A DNA stretch of 64,000 nt from Aradus depressus (taxonomy: Eukaryota > Arthropoda > Insecta > Hemiptera > Aradidae): positions 21,666,480 through 21,730,479 of the forward strand of contig OY759218.1 in the NCBI GenBank assembly GCA_963662175.1, given 5' to 3'. Position numbers and translations under genes: made by a program. This document shows, one piece after another, positions 12,201 to 25,184 of the stretch (the stretch's first letter is position 1; each line of letters starts with the position of its first letter). The notes below the pieces were generated by a model. That model made no database searches. It worked only from the letters and a program-made list of their open reading frames with translations, and was not told the origin of the DNA.

Positions 12201-15200
12201 GAACGTATCAAGTTGCAGTTTCTCAAAAGGTTCTTCAGGAGTGGGTGTGATTTTATACTCTACTTGAACTGGTTTTCTTTCATATTTCGTTTTTAGACTA
12301 ACGAAGCACTTGTTTCCATAATCGGTAATGTATCTTAGCATAGAGGGCCAATAATATCTTCTTCGGATAAAGTTATAATTTTAGTTTATTCCGCGATAAT
12401 ATGTTTTTCCGGTATGATAATTTGCGATTACTTCTTTTGTATTTGGTTGTCGTCCTGTATCTCTTGAGGGTTATCCTCTAAATAGGTAATTTCATATGGG
12501 GATATTAGGTTTTTGAAGTCGGTTTTTTTGTTTTGCGTACGCATCGAGACAGTATTTTGAGAATTCCATTTAGTATTGGAAGACTGTGGTCTGGGAATAA
12601 AAGGAGCTTGTTGGAAATTTCTGTTCTGTTGACTTTGATTAGTGCATTTCGGTTGATGGAAAAATGAGGGCTGATATGGTTTTTGTATTGGTCTGTTTTG
12701 TCTGGGTTCATAATGGGGAATTTTATAGGGAGCTGTTGGTTGGGGATGTCTTTTTTATTCTCCTTCGTTAATCGTGTCGATCGTCGTACTATATTTTAGT
12801 TGTTGTAACACGATGGTACAATCATTAATTAGCTTGTGTCTAGCATCGTCCAAGTCTTGAATTTGGAGTAACTGTAGATGAGAACCTAGCATGGGCTGAA
12901 CGCCGTGAACTAATGTTCTGATTAATGTAGCATTTAGTTGGTGTGTCTTTGTCAGTAAGTCACCTGTTACGCCGACTAATTTATATCGGGTGATAACAGT
13001 AGTCCGTTTTTCGTCCAGTCGGTTTAGAAATTTTATGGGGTGTTCCTTAGGATGGGATCTCATTATGGCTAATTCTGCAATTAGGTCTGGGATTGATCTA
13101 TTGTCCGCGAAATTATTTTTTAAAGCGCTAATTAAATTTAAAACATTCGAACAACTATTATTAAAAGCTACTGCTTCGGCCGGGCCATCTAGGCGGCACA
13201 TAGCTGCCTTAAAAAGGAGCCAATGGTTTCCATCCCTTTCTATAACATTTTCATTACATAACTCTTCGCACGTAGCTATAAAATGGGGTAGCTTAAAAGG
13301 AGTACCATCATAATGTGGTATATATTTTAAAATTTCATGGGGAAGAGGTTTTGAGTCCTGATTTTGTGCCATCTTTAAAGTTAATTGGGGATTGAATTTA
13401 GGAAGCTTAATATAAGATTTAGGGTTGTATATAACGAAAGTAATCACTGTTATATTATTTTGGAAGTCTTGCGGTTCTTCGTCTGATGATGTTGAAGGAG
13501 TCCGGCGATCTCTGTAGACGGGCTTCCTGGGGTCGGGGTTGCTTCCTGAAGCCAGTTTAAAGTGGTTTCTGTGGTGGAGCTGAGTTCTATTTTTTATAAA
13601 TTTAAAGTTTGCAGACAAAGAGTTGAAACTCACGTTCTTCGGATGCGGGAACTAGATCACGCAAAAATAAGACAAATGGTCTTATGGAGTAAGTCAATGG
13701 GACGTACTTTGGTATGAAGAGTACCTATGTAACTACTGATGTTTCCCACAAAAGACCCATTTTTCTCAAATTTTGTGCCTATTTTATTGCCTCTTTGTTT
13801 CTTTTGTACTTTTATTTTTTAATCCTGGCTCTAATAATTATTAATATTTTATTATTATTTGTCTGTGTAGGCCTTCGTGGAACCAGAGTGTCCCTTGGTC
13901 CCTCAATAGTCCCAACAATCAGCTGAACCTGGTCATTTTAGGAATAAACGGTCTAGCCCAAGGCTTTAGCAACGAAATGAAGGTAAGTGAAAATACTTGA
14001 ATAAATGATATATATGAACATTAATAATAAACTGTTTAAGAGTACATTATTGTTGGAAGTTGTTATGGCCTTTGGTTTTTAAACGTTTTTTTATTATTTT
14101 GTTTTTACTATATAATTTATCAATACAAAACTAACAATAGTGTAAAAGCCAAGAGCTAACAAAACATGCGACGTATAAATAAATTCCTCTTATTAAATTT
14201 TGTGTTGATCCATTCCTTTCATCGGCTGTTTTAGGGTATTTGAGTCAGATATAGTTGATTGAGTTAGATATAACATTTCAGGTTATATACAACATTCATT
14301 ACATCGAAAGTTATTGGAATTTTTGAGTTAAGCTACCTTCTGATCACTCCATCTTCTTCGGCTCATTCCGCTGAAAATTATTAGTTGTTGTCCTTATAGG
14401 GCTTTGAACATACATATGTTTCGTGTCGATACATTCATTACAACTACAGTTATAAGAGTTTTTGAGTTAAGCCTCTCCCCTAATCTCTCCTTCCCTTGGG
14501 CCGATTCGGCTGAAAATCAATAAGTGTCGTCATTATAGAGTTCTGGATACACATATAAAATTTCGTGTCGATACATTCATTCTATCGGAAGTTATGTTCA
14601 CAGAAAGTCAGACTTTTTTTTCTAATTTTTGGAATCGAGGTCGGTAAACATGAAATTCCAAAATGAAATTTCTGACCGATTTTATGACATCCCCTCTAGC
14701 TGGGGAAGTAGAAGGTAATATGATTATACGCTACTAGTGCTACCAGCCTAAATGCATGTGCTTTAATACAGATTTAAAATAATAATAATAATGAAAAAAA
14801 AGTATAATAATAATAATGGAATTCAGTAATAAAAAATACAATAAAATTAGGTATAAAGTAATAAAAAATACAATAAAATTAGGTATAAATAATAAAAATA
14901 TAACATTATGCTATTCATCCAATCAATATTTTTAACTTGGGAACAGAATATATGTCATGATAAATAGATGTGACCTCAACGGAAACAGCATTCAGACTTC
15001 AGAAAATCGTAAATAGGAAAGAAAACCTCGAAATTATATGAATTAAATAAATAATATATTTCAAATTTGAATACTATTTCTTAAAATATTATTATTAGTT
15101 TTTATTAATAAAGTTATTATTATTCGCCTACCCTGGCAGACTTCTCGTTTGAACGAAATTTATAATTTAAAGCTTCACTTTGGCATCTATTGACCTAGAA

Positions 15201-18200
15201 TCGCTGTACTTTCTGCCAAGATCGTCCTATCCCAAATCTGTAGAAAAGCTGTTGGTTGGAAATTTAATAAGAAACAATTTTGTTAGAACGATTTTTATGA
15301 TAGGACTCACAGTTTTCACAAAAATTGGACCAACGTGTCACAACATTTTGTTATTAATATACGTTCTTCTCTATTTAAGCGTGCAATACATCTTTTCATG
15401 GTCATATCCCACTTATAAAATTATGGCCATCTCAAGTATTTTATCAAGAATATTTTTTTTATCCATCCATTTTCAATTGCAACAGCCGTTTTCATGTTAA
15501 AAAATATACTTTTTTTCAATAGTCAACTCCAAGATTATAGACATCGCCGCCATGTGTTGTGAAGAAAAGCTAGAAAGTTCCCTTGATGAATTTTAATCAT
15601 TCACTGAAACTTTGATGAAAATCGGCTAAAGAGCTATGTTTTTATTATTTTGGCATTGAACTCTTACAGTGTGATCCTTCATTTTATGGTCTTTTGAGAT
15701 ATAATGATGTTCATTGGCTATCCTCGTCTGGACTGTCCAGTCGTTACACCTTCTCTATACTTTATAAACTACTCAAAAAATGAATAGAGATATGTTCTGA
15801 AACTCTGCTCACCGCCGTCGAAATTCAAAAAAAAATTTTGTAATTAAATATTTTAATAAAATATTGGCTCGGTTGATAAACAATAATTCCTATTCTCTCC
15901 TAGTTAGGGTTAAGTAGGTTTACGTTATCTGTTTGTTTTTCTCTTTTGTTGTCTCACTTTTAATCAGAATGCTTTCAAACCATGGAAAGGCAACATCTAT
16001 TGTTGGAAAAAAAGAATTAGTCGTGCGGCTATATACTCGTGGGTTTTCTCAGACCAATATAGCGGGAATGATTGGGGTTTCCCAAATTGTGGTTTCTCGT
16101 ACTTTAAGTCGTCACAAGAAGACTGGGACTGTTGCTCAAAGACCAGGAAGTGGATCCCAAAGGATAACAACACCTAGACAAGATCGAAATCTTGTTATTC
16201 TAGCAAGAAGAAATCCATTTTTGACATCTCGGCAACTTGGTCAACAAATTCAGGGTGTAACTGAGCGTTCAATATCCGACCAAACAATTCGAAATCGTCT
16301 TTGGAGAGTTGATTCATATGCTCCCTTAAGGCGTCCGGCAATAACAGAACGTCATCGGCAGCAAAGATTAGCTTGGTGCATCAAGAGAATTACAAACTGG
16401 TCAGCTGTAAAGTTTGCAGTTGAATCCAGATTTTGCCTCCATGATGATAGCCAATGTCAAAGGGTGTACATGGAGGCAATCCAACGTACCAATCCTCGAT
16501 ATATTGCCCCATTCACAGCCTACTGTGGAGGCGGCGTGATGTTGTGGGCAGGGATTTACTTAGACGGACGTACAACCCTCCACGTTATTGAAAGAACCCT
16601 TGCAGCTCAGCGATATTCGGAAGAAATTATCCGCGAATACATTCCAACTACCAGGGATTTGATTGGTCAACATTTTCGATTCTTGGATGACAATGCACGC
16701 CCACATAGAGGAAGAATTGTTTTGGACACCATGGCTGATTTGCGAATAAGACGTCTCCCCTTGCCTCCACTTTCTCCAGATCTCATCTCGTCTGTTTGAC
16801 AGAAATTGTGATTACACTATTTGACTTTGAGACATAACATTTTACTCAAAAATACATTTACTTTGTCATACATGGAAAAAATACTTCGGAACCCCAAATA
16901 ATTAATTACTGATTGATATTAAACGAACAGTAACTGATTAAAAAATAGATTTTTTCCCTATCATGATAAATAGGATATCAAGTTAATGGTCTGATTAAGA
17001 ATATATAATATATTATCGTATTTGTAGGGAGGCCCTTTTAAAGGAGAAAAATGGGATGGGAAATACATCGGAAAAATAGTGTGAACCTAAAATAATTAAT
17101 TACTGATTGTTAATTAACCATAAAACCAACGAAACCCTTTCATAAAGTTGCTACGTAAGTTCTTCCTTCTTTTTTATTTTAATTTGAACTAATACATTAT
17201 TTTTTCAGGCCCTGTGTGAGGACGATGATATAGAAATTGACTACCACCTATACACTCTGGAGACACGCATTATCGACGGCGACGTTGGCTTACCCCAAAA
17301 TTCATTCCAGTCATCAAAATTTTTGCCTCATGGTAATTTCCATAGAAAAATATTTCTTTCGAGTTGACAGGATGAAAATACAAAAAAAAAATTATAAAAA
17401 ATCCATTTGTTTCTAGGTTGTTTCTGTATTTATTCAGACTTCTGCAGTTTCGAATACGTTCGAGATAGCTTAGAGAAAACTCTAGTCTCGAATTTAGAGA
17501 AAGAAGACCGTCTCCCATTCCAGGGACTGCCGATGGTCCTTATATTTGTGCCAGAACCTCATCTCGAGGAGGAAGAAATTCTGAAATTACATGACGAAGG
17601 ACGGAACTTATCTGATAGGTAATTTCATTAAACTATATTTTTCTCATGAAAGGTAAAATATGATATGACATATTATACTGTAATAAAGAGGATTAATGCG
17701 ACGTTGAAATAATGAAAATATGTCCAATAAATATGGGGCCAAAAACACCTTTTTAAATGTATTGCCATACCCCATTCATATAGAGTAGGCGCACTTATCT
17801 CGCAGACACGTCCACAGTACGAATCATGCCTCACGAGGCAGCCTCGGGCTGAGGCAAGAGCTGGCGCACTTACCTCACAGGTACCTCCGAAGTGCGAGTC
17901 ATGCCTGAACTCGTAGTTATAGCCCGGGCTTGCGTCACAAAAACAAACATAAAACATAACTGTTGAATGACTATGATTAACTATAGAAAATAAATATTTA
18001 TTCCAGTATGTTATGGTTGCATCAGATATTTTTTTAATTTTCAGTCTCCAGTGCTCCTTTATTGACGTTTCTCTCGAGGATGATCTCTATGCCAGTGAGA
18101 AATTTAGCTCTCAGCTGGTTACTAAAGCACTGAAGCGACTAATACATAGCATTCACGAACATTTTGGCATCGGCAACATTTATCAGGCAGTTATGGAAGG

Positions 18201-21200
18201 GGTGGAACCCGATATAAGGTAATTTTATTATTTATTATGAGGGATTATCACGGGTGAATATTCTTTCGCCAGTGTATGTAAAGTATATGTGATCTTACTT
18301 TCTCATAAGAAGAACAAGACAAAGTTACGTATTCTTTTGAAAATTGAAAATAGATTTTTGGATGAATTTAAGACTTTTGAGACAGAAAATGTCCTATACT
18401 CTCTACAGCTAATTACTGAAGTTATCTTCATTTTTGATATTTAACTTTGTAACAGGGTAAAGCGCTCATTAGTCTTTGGCCGAAATTCAGCGAAAGTAAA
18501 AACCACTTTACATAAGGGCCTAACTACATGTCAACTAATATTTCTTATAAATTTTCATTTAATGAAAAAAGTGTTTCGAATTAAGTTTTTAGAGCGAATT
18601 AGAAGGCACATTTTTTAGAAAATACATTTTTCGTAGTTCTTTCAATTTATTAGATAACATAGCTTTCATATGCCAACTATGATGTCATTTTTGATCATTT
18701 CGCTAAATTAATGCGAAAGCGGTGATTTCTAACGAACAACTGATCGTCCCTCATAAAATTTTCAATAAATTAATGCGAAAGCGGTGATTTTTAACGAACA
18801 ACTGATCGTCCCTCATAAAATTTTCAATTAGCGTTTTTTTGTAAAATTGAGATATCAAAGCGAACCTATGGTATAATGTGGCTAAGGTTGTGAATTGGGA
18901 ATCGCAGCGGATTTTTCAAGAAGCCCTCCCAGAATTTTGGTATAAGTATTGAATTTGAGTACTCTCTAGAAACTTTACTATTGAACATAAAGAAAAAACT
19001 AATGTTTTTATAAAAAGCATTGTCTATTTCACAAAAAATATATAATAAATGTGAATACTTCCGTTATTCTACCATCTCGTTAAGAAGAAAAAACTAATGT
19101 TTTTTAAATATATTTTATATTTTACAGAATATATACAATACATGGGTGAAATTTCGGGATTGTTACCATTTTCAACCACGACTTAACGAGATGGTAGCAA
19201 TACCGGAAGTACTCCCATGTATTGTATATATTTTGTGAAATATAAAATATTTTTAAAAAAAATAGTTTTTTCTTTATTTTTTTTGTTTCACAATATGGCC
19301 GCAGAAAAAATTCAGTATCATTACTATTGATCCAATTTTCTTCATGTTTGGTATTCAACTGCCATGTAGCATAATGAGGATCAAGTAAGGTTAAAAACGT
19401 TGTTTATATTTCAAAAATAATGATTTTAATGTTTTTTCCTTGAGGGCATTACCTAATATATTTGAAATGTTAGTAACTTCTTCCACTTCCTCCTCCGATT
19501 AATTCCAAAATTAATATGTTCCAGGATTATTATGTGCTTGTTCTGCGGAGACCCATACTCGGTAGAGAATGTTCTTGCTCCACTGTTGAACCATCGATGC
19601 TGTTTTTTGTCTGGAGAGCGGAGTATTGTCCTGGAGACATTTTTGGGATCTTCAAAACGAAAAGTTGAAGTTATAGTCTCTTCATTTCACGGGGCGAATG
19701 CTTTCAGAGAAGAACTGGTCCATGGATTCATCTTGGTCTACTCTACCAAAAGGAAAGCTTCTCTGGCCACTTTGAAGTAAGTACTTTACAATTGAAGGGT
19801 CAGTGAGTTGAGATCAGTTTAACTATATGTATTGTAGATGCTGAATAGCAACTGTAAAATTCTAATTGCATGGGGACAGTCAAGAGGAAAAATGCAACCA
19901 CCCTGCGCTAACATTTTGATAAATACGTTGGCGATGGAATAGTGATGCATTTTTGGGTGTTCTTCCGTATGGGTCCACCATTTCAAATCGATATTTTGGC
20001 CCCTCCAGCTCGGCAACACAAATTATACCAGTTTCTACAGAAGAATTTCAAATTGTTTATACACTTGGCTAGAATTAAAATATTTTACTTCCTCAGTTAT
20101 ACAAAGTATAGGGGAAGTTATGCAGTCTGTCCGAAATTCAATGCTGAGTTTTCATCGGAATTTCATGTTTTCCGACTTTCTGATTCCAAAAATGAAGAAA
20201 AAATCTACATTCGTATAGGCCTGCCTTTTATTATTATTTTTTTTACTTATAGCAATAAATGTCATTCTATTATATAAACATAAATTTCAAACTCTTCTGT
20301 ACAAATTAGTAAAATGTTTGTTTTTGAAAATCGATCTGCAGGGGCCGAAATACCGTTCTGAAGATGCGGGCCCACGCGGAAGTACTCCAACATTTTTCCT
20401 CTTGAGTAACCCAAGATACCCCTTGAATTTGGTTGATTGGTGTATTTGGGGCGAACAAATACTTAGGTTATTATCGCCCTACCTTGTGGGATCCCAGGGA
20501 AGAGGAAAGCACTGGACCCAGGGCACCCAACGAACAGGCAGGCCAGGCCAGGGGGCAAGCAGCAAAGCACCGCCAGGCCACTCTTAAGTATATGTAAGCA
20601 CTTAGCTTATTCGTGGAGATTGCGGGGCTTGGTGATGAAGATCGCACCTGGGAGGCTGTTCCCTGGCGATCAGGTAGCCGTGGGTGAGCCGCGCAGATTC
20701 TAGAATTTGTATGAAACCGATGTAAAAACCCAATTAGTTGCATGAATGTATCAATTACGTTTTCGCTCTCCCTCCAAATTTGACTTAGATAATTGCTTCT
20801 GAATCCTCAAATTAAATTTTGTGTCGATACATTCATTACATCGGCAGTTATTAGAATATTTCAGTCGAGTCCCCCTTCTCTGGTCCCCCCTCCCCTTCGA
20901 ACGATTTTGCGGAAAATTAATATGTGCCATCCTTATAGGGATATTACATCGGCGCATATTACATTAGGATTTTTGATTTGAGCTCCTTTCTGATCTCCCT
21001 TCCCCTTCGGCCGATTCCGCTGATACCTAAAAGGTGTAATTTTTTTGGAATTATTTCGATTGAATTATACGGGAAGAATTTCGATGATACAAAAATGTCT
21101 AGAATGTCGGTCGGGAAGTTTTCTCCTGTTAGATGGCCGGTATATGGGTTCTTGTGAGGAGTAGACTCTGTATCGTCTGTTCGTCAGTACGTAGTGTAGT

Positions 21201-24200
21201 GTCTGTCCTCGCGGGTTGTTGACCCTACACCCCACTCCAGGCGCTTAGCATCGTAGTCGCCACCGGTCTGTCGATTGGAGGTAGGGCTCGCAGAACGAAG
21301 GCAACACGTGATGTAATGTACTAAACTTCTGACAAGCACCGCCATTCCTTCATGGCCTGTCCCGTCTGGTTGGTCCGTCCTGTATGTCATGTATCATCTA
21401 TGTGAAATGGGGTTAAGTCCTTAAAATGATTTTCTGTCATTAAAGCGACGTCAATTCGCCTCTCCCGAAGTACGTTAGTCAGTTCATCTGAATGTCTAAC
21501 AAGACCGTGAGCGTTCCATAGAAGCACACTCAGATACCTGTCTGTGAAAGTATTAGACATGTGTGAGAGTTAACTTTTGGTTTAAGTTTGTAAGTTACGA
21601 AAATAGAGGGGTGACTAAATTTTGAATTCCTGCAGTCGCACTCTCTTGGGGGGAGAGGCCCACTTACCTGAGGAGGTGGGGTGGTGACCAACCTACTCCC
21701 CGCCTTGTTCACTGGTACTGGGGCCGCAAGTCGACTGCCAGGGTTGCTCCGCCGGCTCCTGAGGTTCCGGTAGACGATACACCCCTTGTAGTTAGCGGGA
21801 TGCTAACCCCGACACAGCGCACCATTTTATTACAATATGTGCGAGAGTGACCATAGGCCATACATCTTTTACACTGTATGATCTCCCGCTTCTTGTTGGG
21901 TTCTTCCACTTTTTTTTTGGTGTACAACAAGGAACTTAAATTAAATATGTCCTTGTTGCCTGCTCCAGGTTCTAAATCAACGAAAAGAAGAAGGAGAGGC
22001 TTTTTCGTTCCCGCTTGTAATACGTTCGTGACGTTTCTTACTTTGAAATTTTTCTCCTGCAACGCGTCTTTTATATTTACCGGACTTGCAGACGGATCCA
22101 GGTGACTAATCACCACCCGGAATGCCCATTCCTGCTCCAACTGATATGTATGGAACTCGTATCCCTTTTCGCTGAATATTGTGACCGTCGTTCTATAAGC
22201 CTCCGGCGAGTCTTGATAGATGATCAAAGAGTTTTACATTGAAATTTGGCTTTATGCTACTATTGAGCTGTTGGCACAACTCACGGAAGTTGACACTAGT
22301 CTTCAGGTAGATGGGAAGTGGCTTGCACTGGCAGTCGACGTGCCCCAGTACCAGTGACCAAGGCGGGTAGCCGGCTGGTCACCGCCCCACCTCCTCAGGT
22401 GAGTGGGCCTGTGGGAGGTTCTCAGGAAGCTCCCCGGCCAGCCAACTTGCCACATTTCTCAACCAGCACCACACAACCCCTGTCTTACGCACATCACCTC
22501 CCCACCACCGCAATTCAAAATTTAGTCACCCCTCTATTTTCGTTACTTACAAACTTAATCCAAAAGTTAACTCTCACACATGTCTAATACTTTCACAGAC
22601 AGGTATCTGATTGTAAACACAGTGTGCAGCAATGGAAGAGGACCTTTTTGTAGTGAAGCTCAATAAGGATCACGAAGGCGCGCGCGCATTACAAAAAAGT
22701 CCTGGAGGAAAGGAAACTTATCTTAGGGCGAACATCCGGGTTGTCGACAGTCAAAAGAGATTAGAGGACTGGATACCAAAGAAGAACAAGGTCGTCTTGA
22801 CCAACATCGGAGGACGCTGAGAAAAGTGGTCGAATATCTAACAAGACACTCGGTAAGAAAACATCTCTTTAAAATGGAACTTGTTCCGGATCCTTTCTGC
22901 AGAAGATGTGAAGTTATGAAGGAAACCACGCTACACTAGGCGAATGTGAAGGTTATTCACACCTTCAATGAGGCGTTCCTCAACCCCAATGAGTTGAGGA
23001 AACAGAGCTTCGAAAGGTTCCCGATCGGATTAGTATCGTGTTTGGACAATTTTAAGTCGTCTTTCTTTGAACAAGGGCATCCTTGGAAAACATTTTTTAC
23101 CAATTCCTTTAATTGTTCATTACTCGAAAATGATTTGCTGTCACGTATGGACAAGTCAATTATTCAACCTGCAATCACATCCAGAGATGGTGCCTTCAGT
23201 TTCTCTTATTATTTGCTGAAGTTGTAGTTGAAGTTTAAAATTTGTTATTGTATCTATTGTCTTCAAGAAGGAGAATAGTTCATTAAAAAAATTAATTCCT
23301 TTATGATTTTTTTTTTTCTTCAAACAGAGGTATAATACAGTTAGAAAAAGTTGGTTACTACCTTTCCAACTAGCCCTGTCCCAAATTTCTGAAAACGCTC
23401 TATGATTTCTTACTGTGTTTATTTGCAGTGCGTTCTCGATGAACATCCCGAACCTGCCGATCCAGATAATGGCAGTGACGGATGTTGGAGGTGTGAATGC
23501 CTTCTTCACCAATGATCTCTGCCATCTGCTGATCACTGAAGGGAATGCTACCGCAGACAGACTTCAGGCACACTTCACCACAACTAACTCTTCATTCCAA
23601 CACAAAGGTAACCATATCGTTTTACTTTATTTGTAGTATGGATGTTTGTAATTAACTCAGGTAATTAAGCCCGCTTCTGTGGTGCCAAAATAAAAATAGG
23701 ATATACTCCCTCACCCTCACAGCCCAAAGGAAGGAAATTCTATAAGGGTGGGCGTTATGAAAAGGAGGGTTTAACTTTAAAACCCCAATAACTCTTGCGA
23801 TGGATTGAACATTTTATACGTAGATTTTCAAGTTCATAAGTAAGACGCCTTCTGACTTTGAGCCAAATCAGGGAAAATGAGAAGTAGACATAGCGGAACC
23901 TTAGTTTATTACAAATAATTCTAGCGGAGAAAGTGCATTTTCGACGAATTTTTAAGGGTTTAGAGTTCAACTCCCCCCTTCTCTTCCCTTTGGCGTATTC
24001 GGCTGAAAGACAGTATTTATCGACCTTATGGGGGATTGAATCAACACATAAAATTCCATATCAATACATCAACCAGTTTTTTTTTTTTTTTTTTTCAACG
24101 CATCGGGTGCTGTGGCCATTAGCGTTCTCAGCTAGTTATTAGGGTTTTTAGTTGAGCCCCCCACCCCTCCCCAATTCTCCCTTCTTTTAGGCCGATTTTC

Positions 24201-25151
24201 CTTAGGCGTAGTCCTCATTGGTTTCCGCTGAAAATTGAACATCGAATTTTCGACCATTATGTAACTTCTAAACTACGTATAGCTGGGGCAGTAAAACGTA
24301 TATTTTTTTCTTAACTTAATTTTCCGAGATTGGTGGGCAATGTCGTCATTTGACTGGACATTGGCATCATTATTCGGATTGATTACACAGCAAATTGGCC
24401 ATGGTTTTTTTTTAAGTTTTATTATATATATATATATATATTTTTTATTATAATATACACTTTTTTTCTTGTAGCGGCTTTCTATACGCCATTTTTCAAG
24501 GAAGTTTGGGATAAAAAACCTGAAATAGAGCAGGCTTTTCACTTGGAGGAACCTCTGGGAACAGATTTGGCTCCAGAGGATGAAGATATTCTGCCTCCTC
24601 TTCGAAACACATATCACATCAAACTTTCATCTAAAGAAGGGTAAGTTCTCATCAAACTAGTCATATTAGAGATACTTAACATTTTTTGCAGAGATATTGT
24701 GAAACACGTAATAAAAAATGAAGAAAAAACATGTTTAAAAAAAAAAAAAATTGTCTATTTCACAAAATATATTAGTATTTGTTAAAACGTGGCTGAAGAT
24801 GGTAGCAATACTTAATGTATTCCCCTATTATATATATATTTTTTTTTTTTGAAATAGACAATATTTTTTAAAAAAACATACGTTTTTTCTTTATTATTTC
24901 TAGTCATATTAGGTCTCGCGGGGTTCGGCTAACACAAGCTGACCCGGATAACAACAAGAGGAGGTTGTCATATCGTCACCTTAATACTACAATTAGACAA
25001 CTCGAAAATCGGCATGTATGGGATAATTGTACCATTAGTTGTATTTTGCAGCTATCTTTGTTGTGCTAGAAGTAGACAACTCTAAGAAAATATGTTAAGA
25101 ACTTATGTAAAAATGTCAGTAGTTCAATTTGGGTCATTCTACAACGGCTGA

Positions 25152-25184
<33 letters not shown>

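Larger units (their letters stand above)
10785..13710 (-). mobile_element. defective errantivirus (Ty3/gypsy-type endogenous retrovirus), antisense in p190 intron 10
   Basis: Order on the minus strand: gag-like, integrase, envelope-like. Protease, reverse transcriptase and RNase H are missing: gag-like sequence passes into the integrase zinc domain near 12420. An AATAAA signal (minus) near 10840 probably marks the remaining 3' LTR; I could not see a matching 5' LTR between 13640 and exon 11. Gag and integrase are frameshifted and env is truncated, so the copy cannot be active by itself. Confidence 0.85.

Noticed and set aside
18704..18827. CRISPR-like or satellite array
   Set aside because: Only two adjacent copies without spacers, in a eukaryotic intron; a simple tandem duplication explains it.
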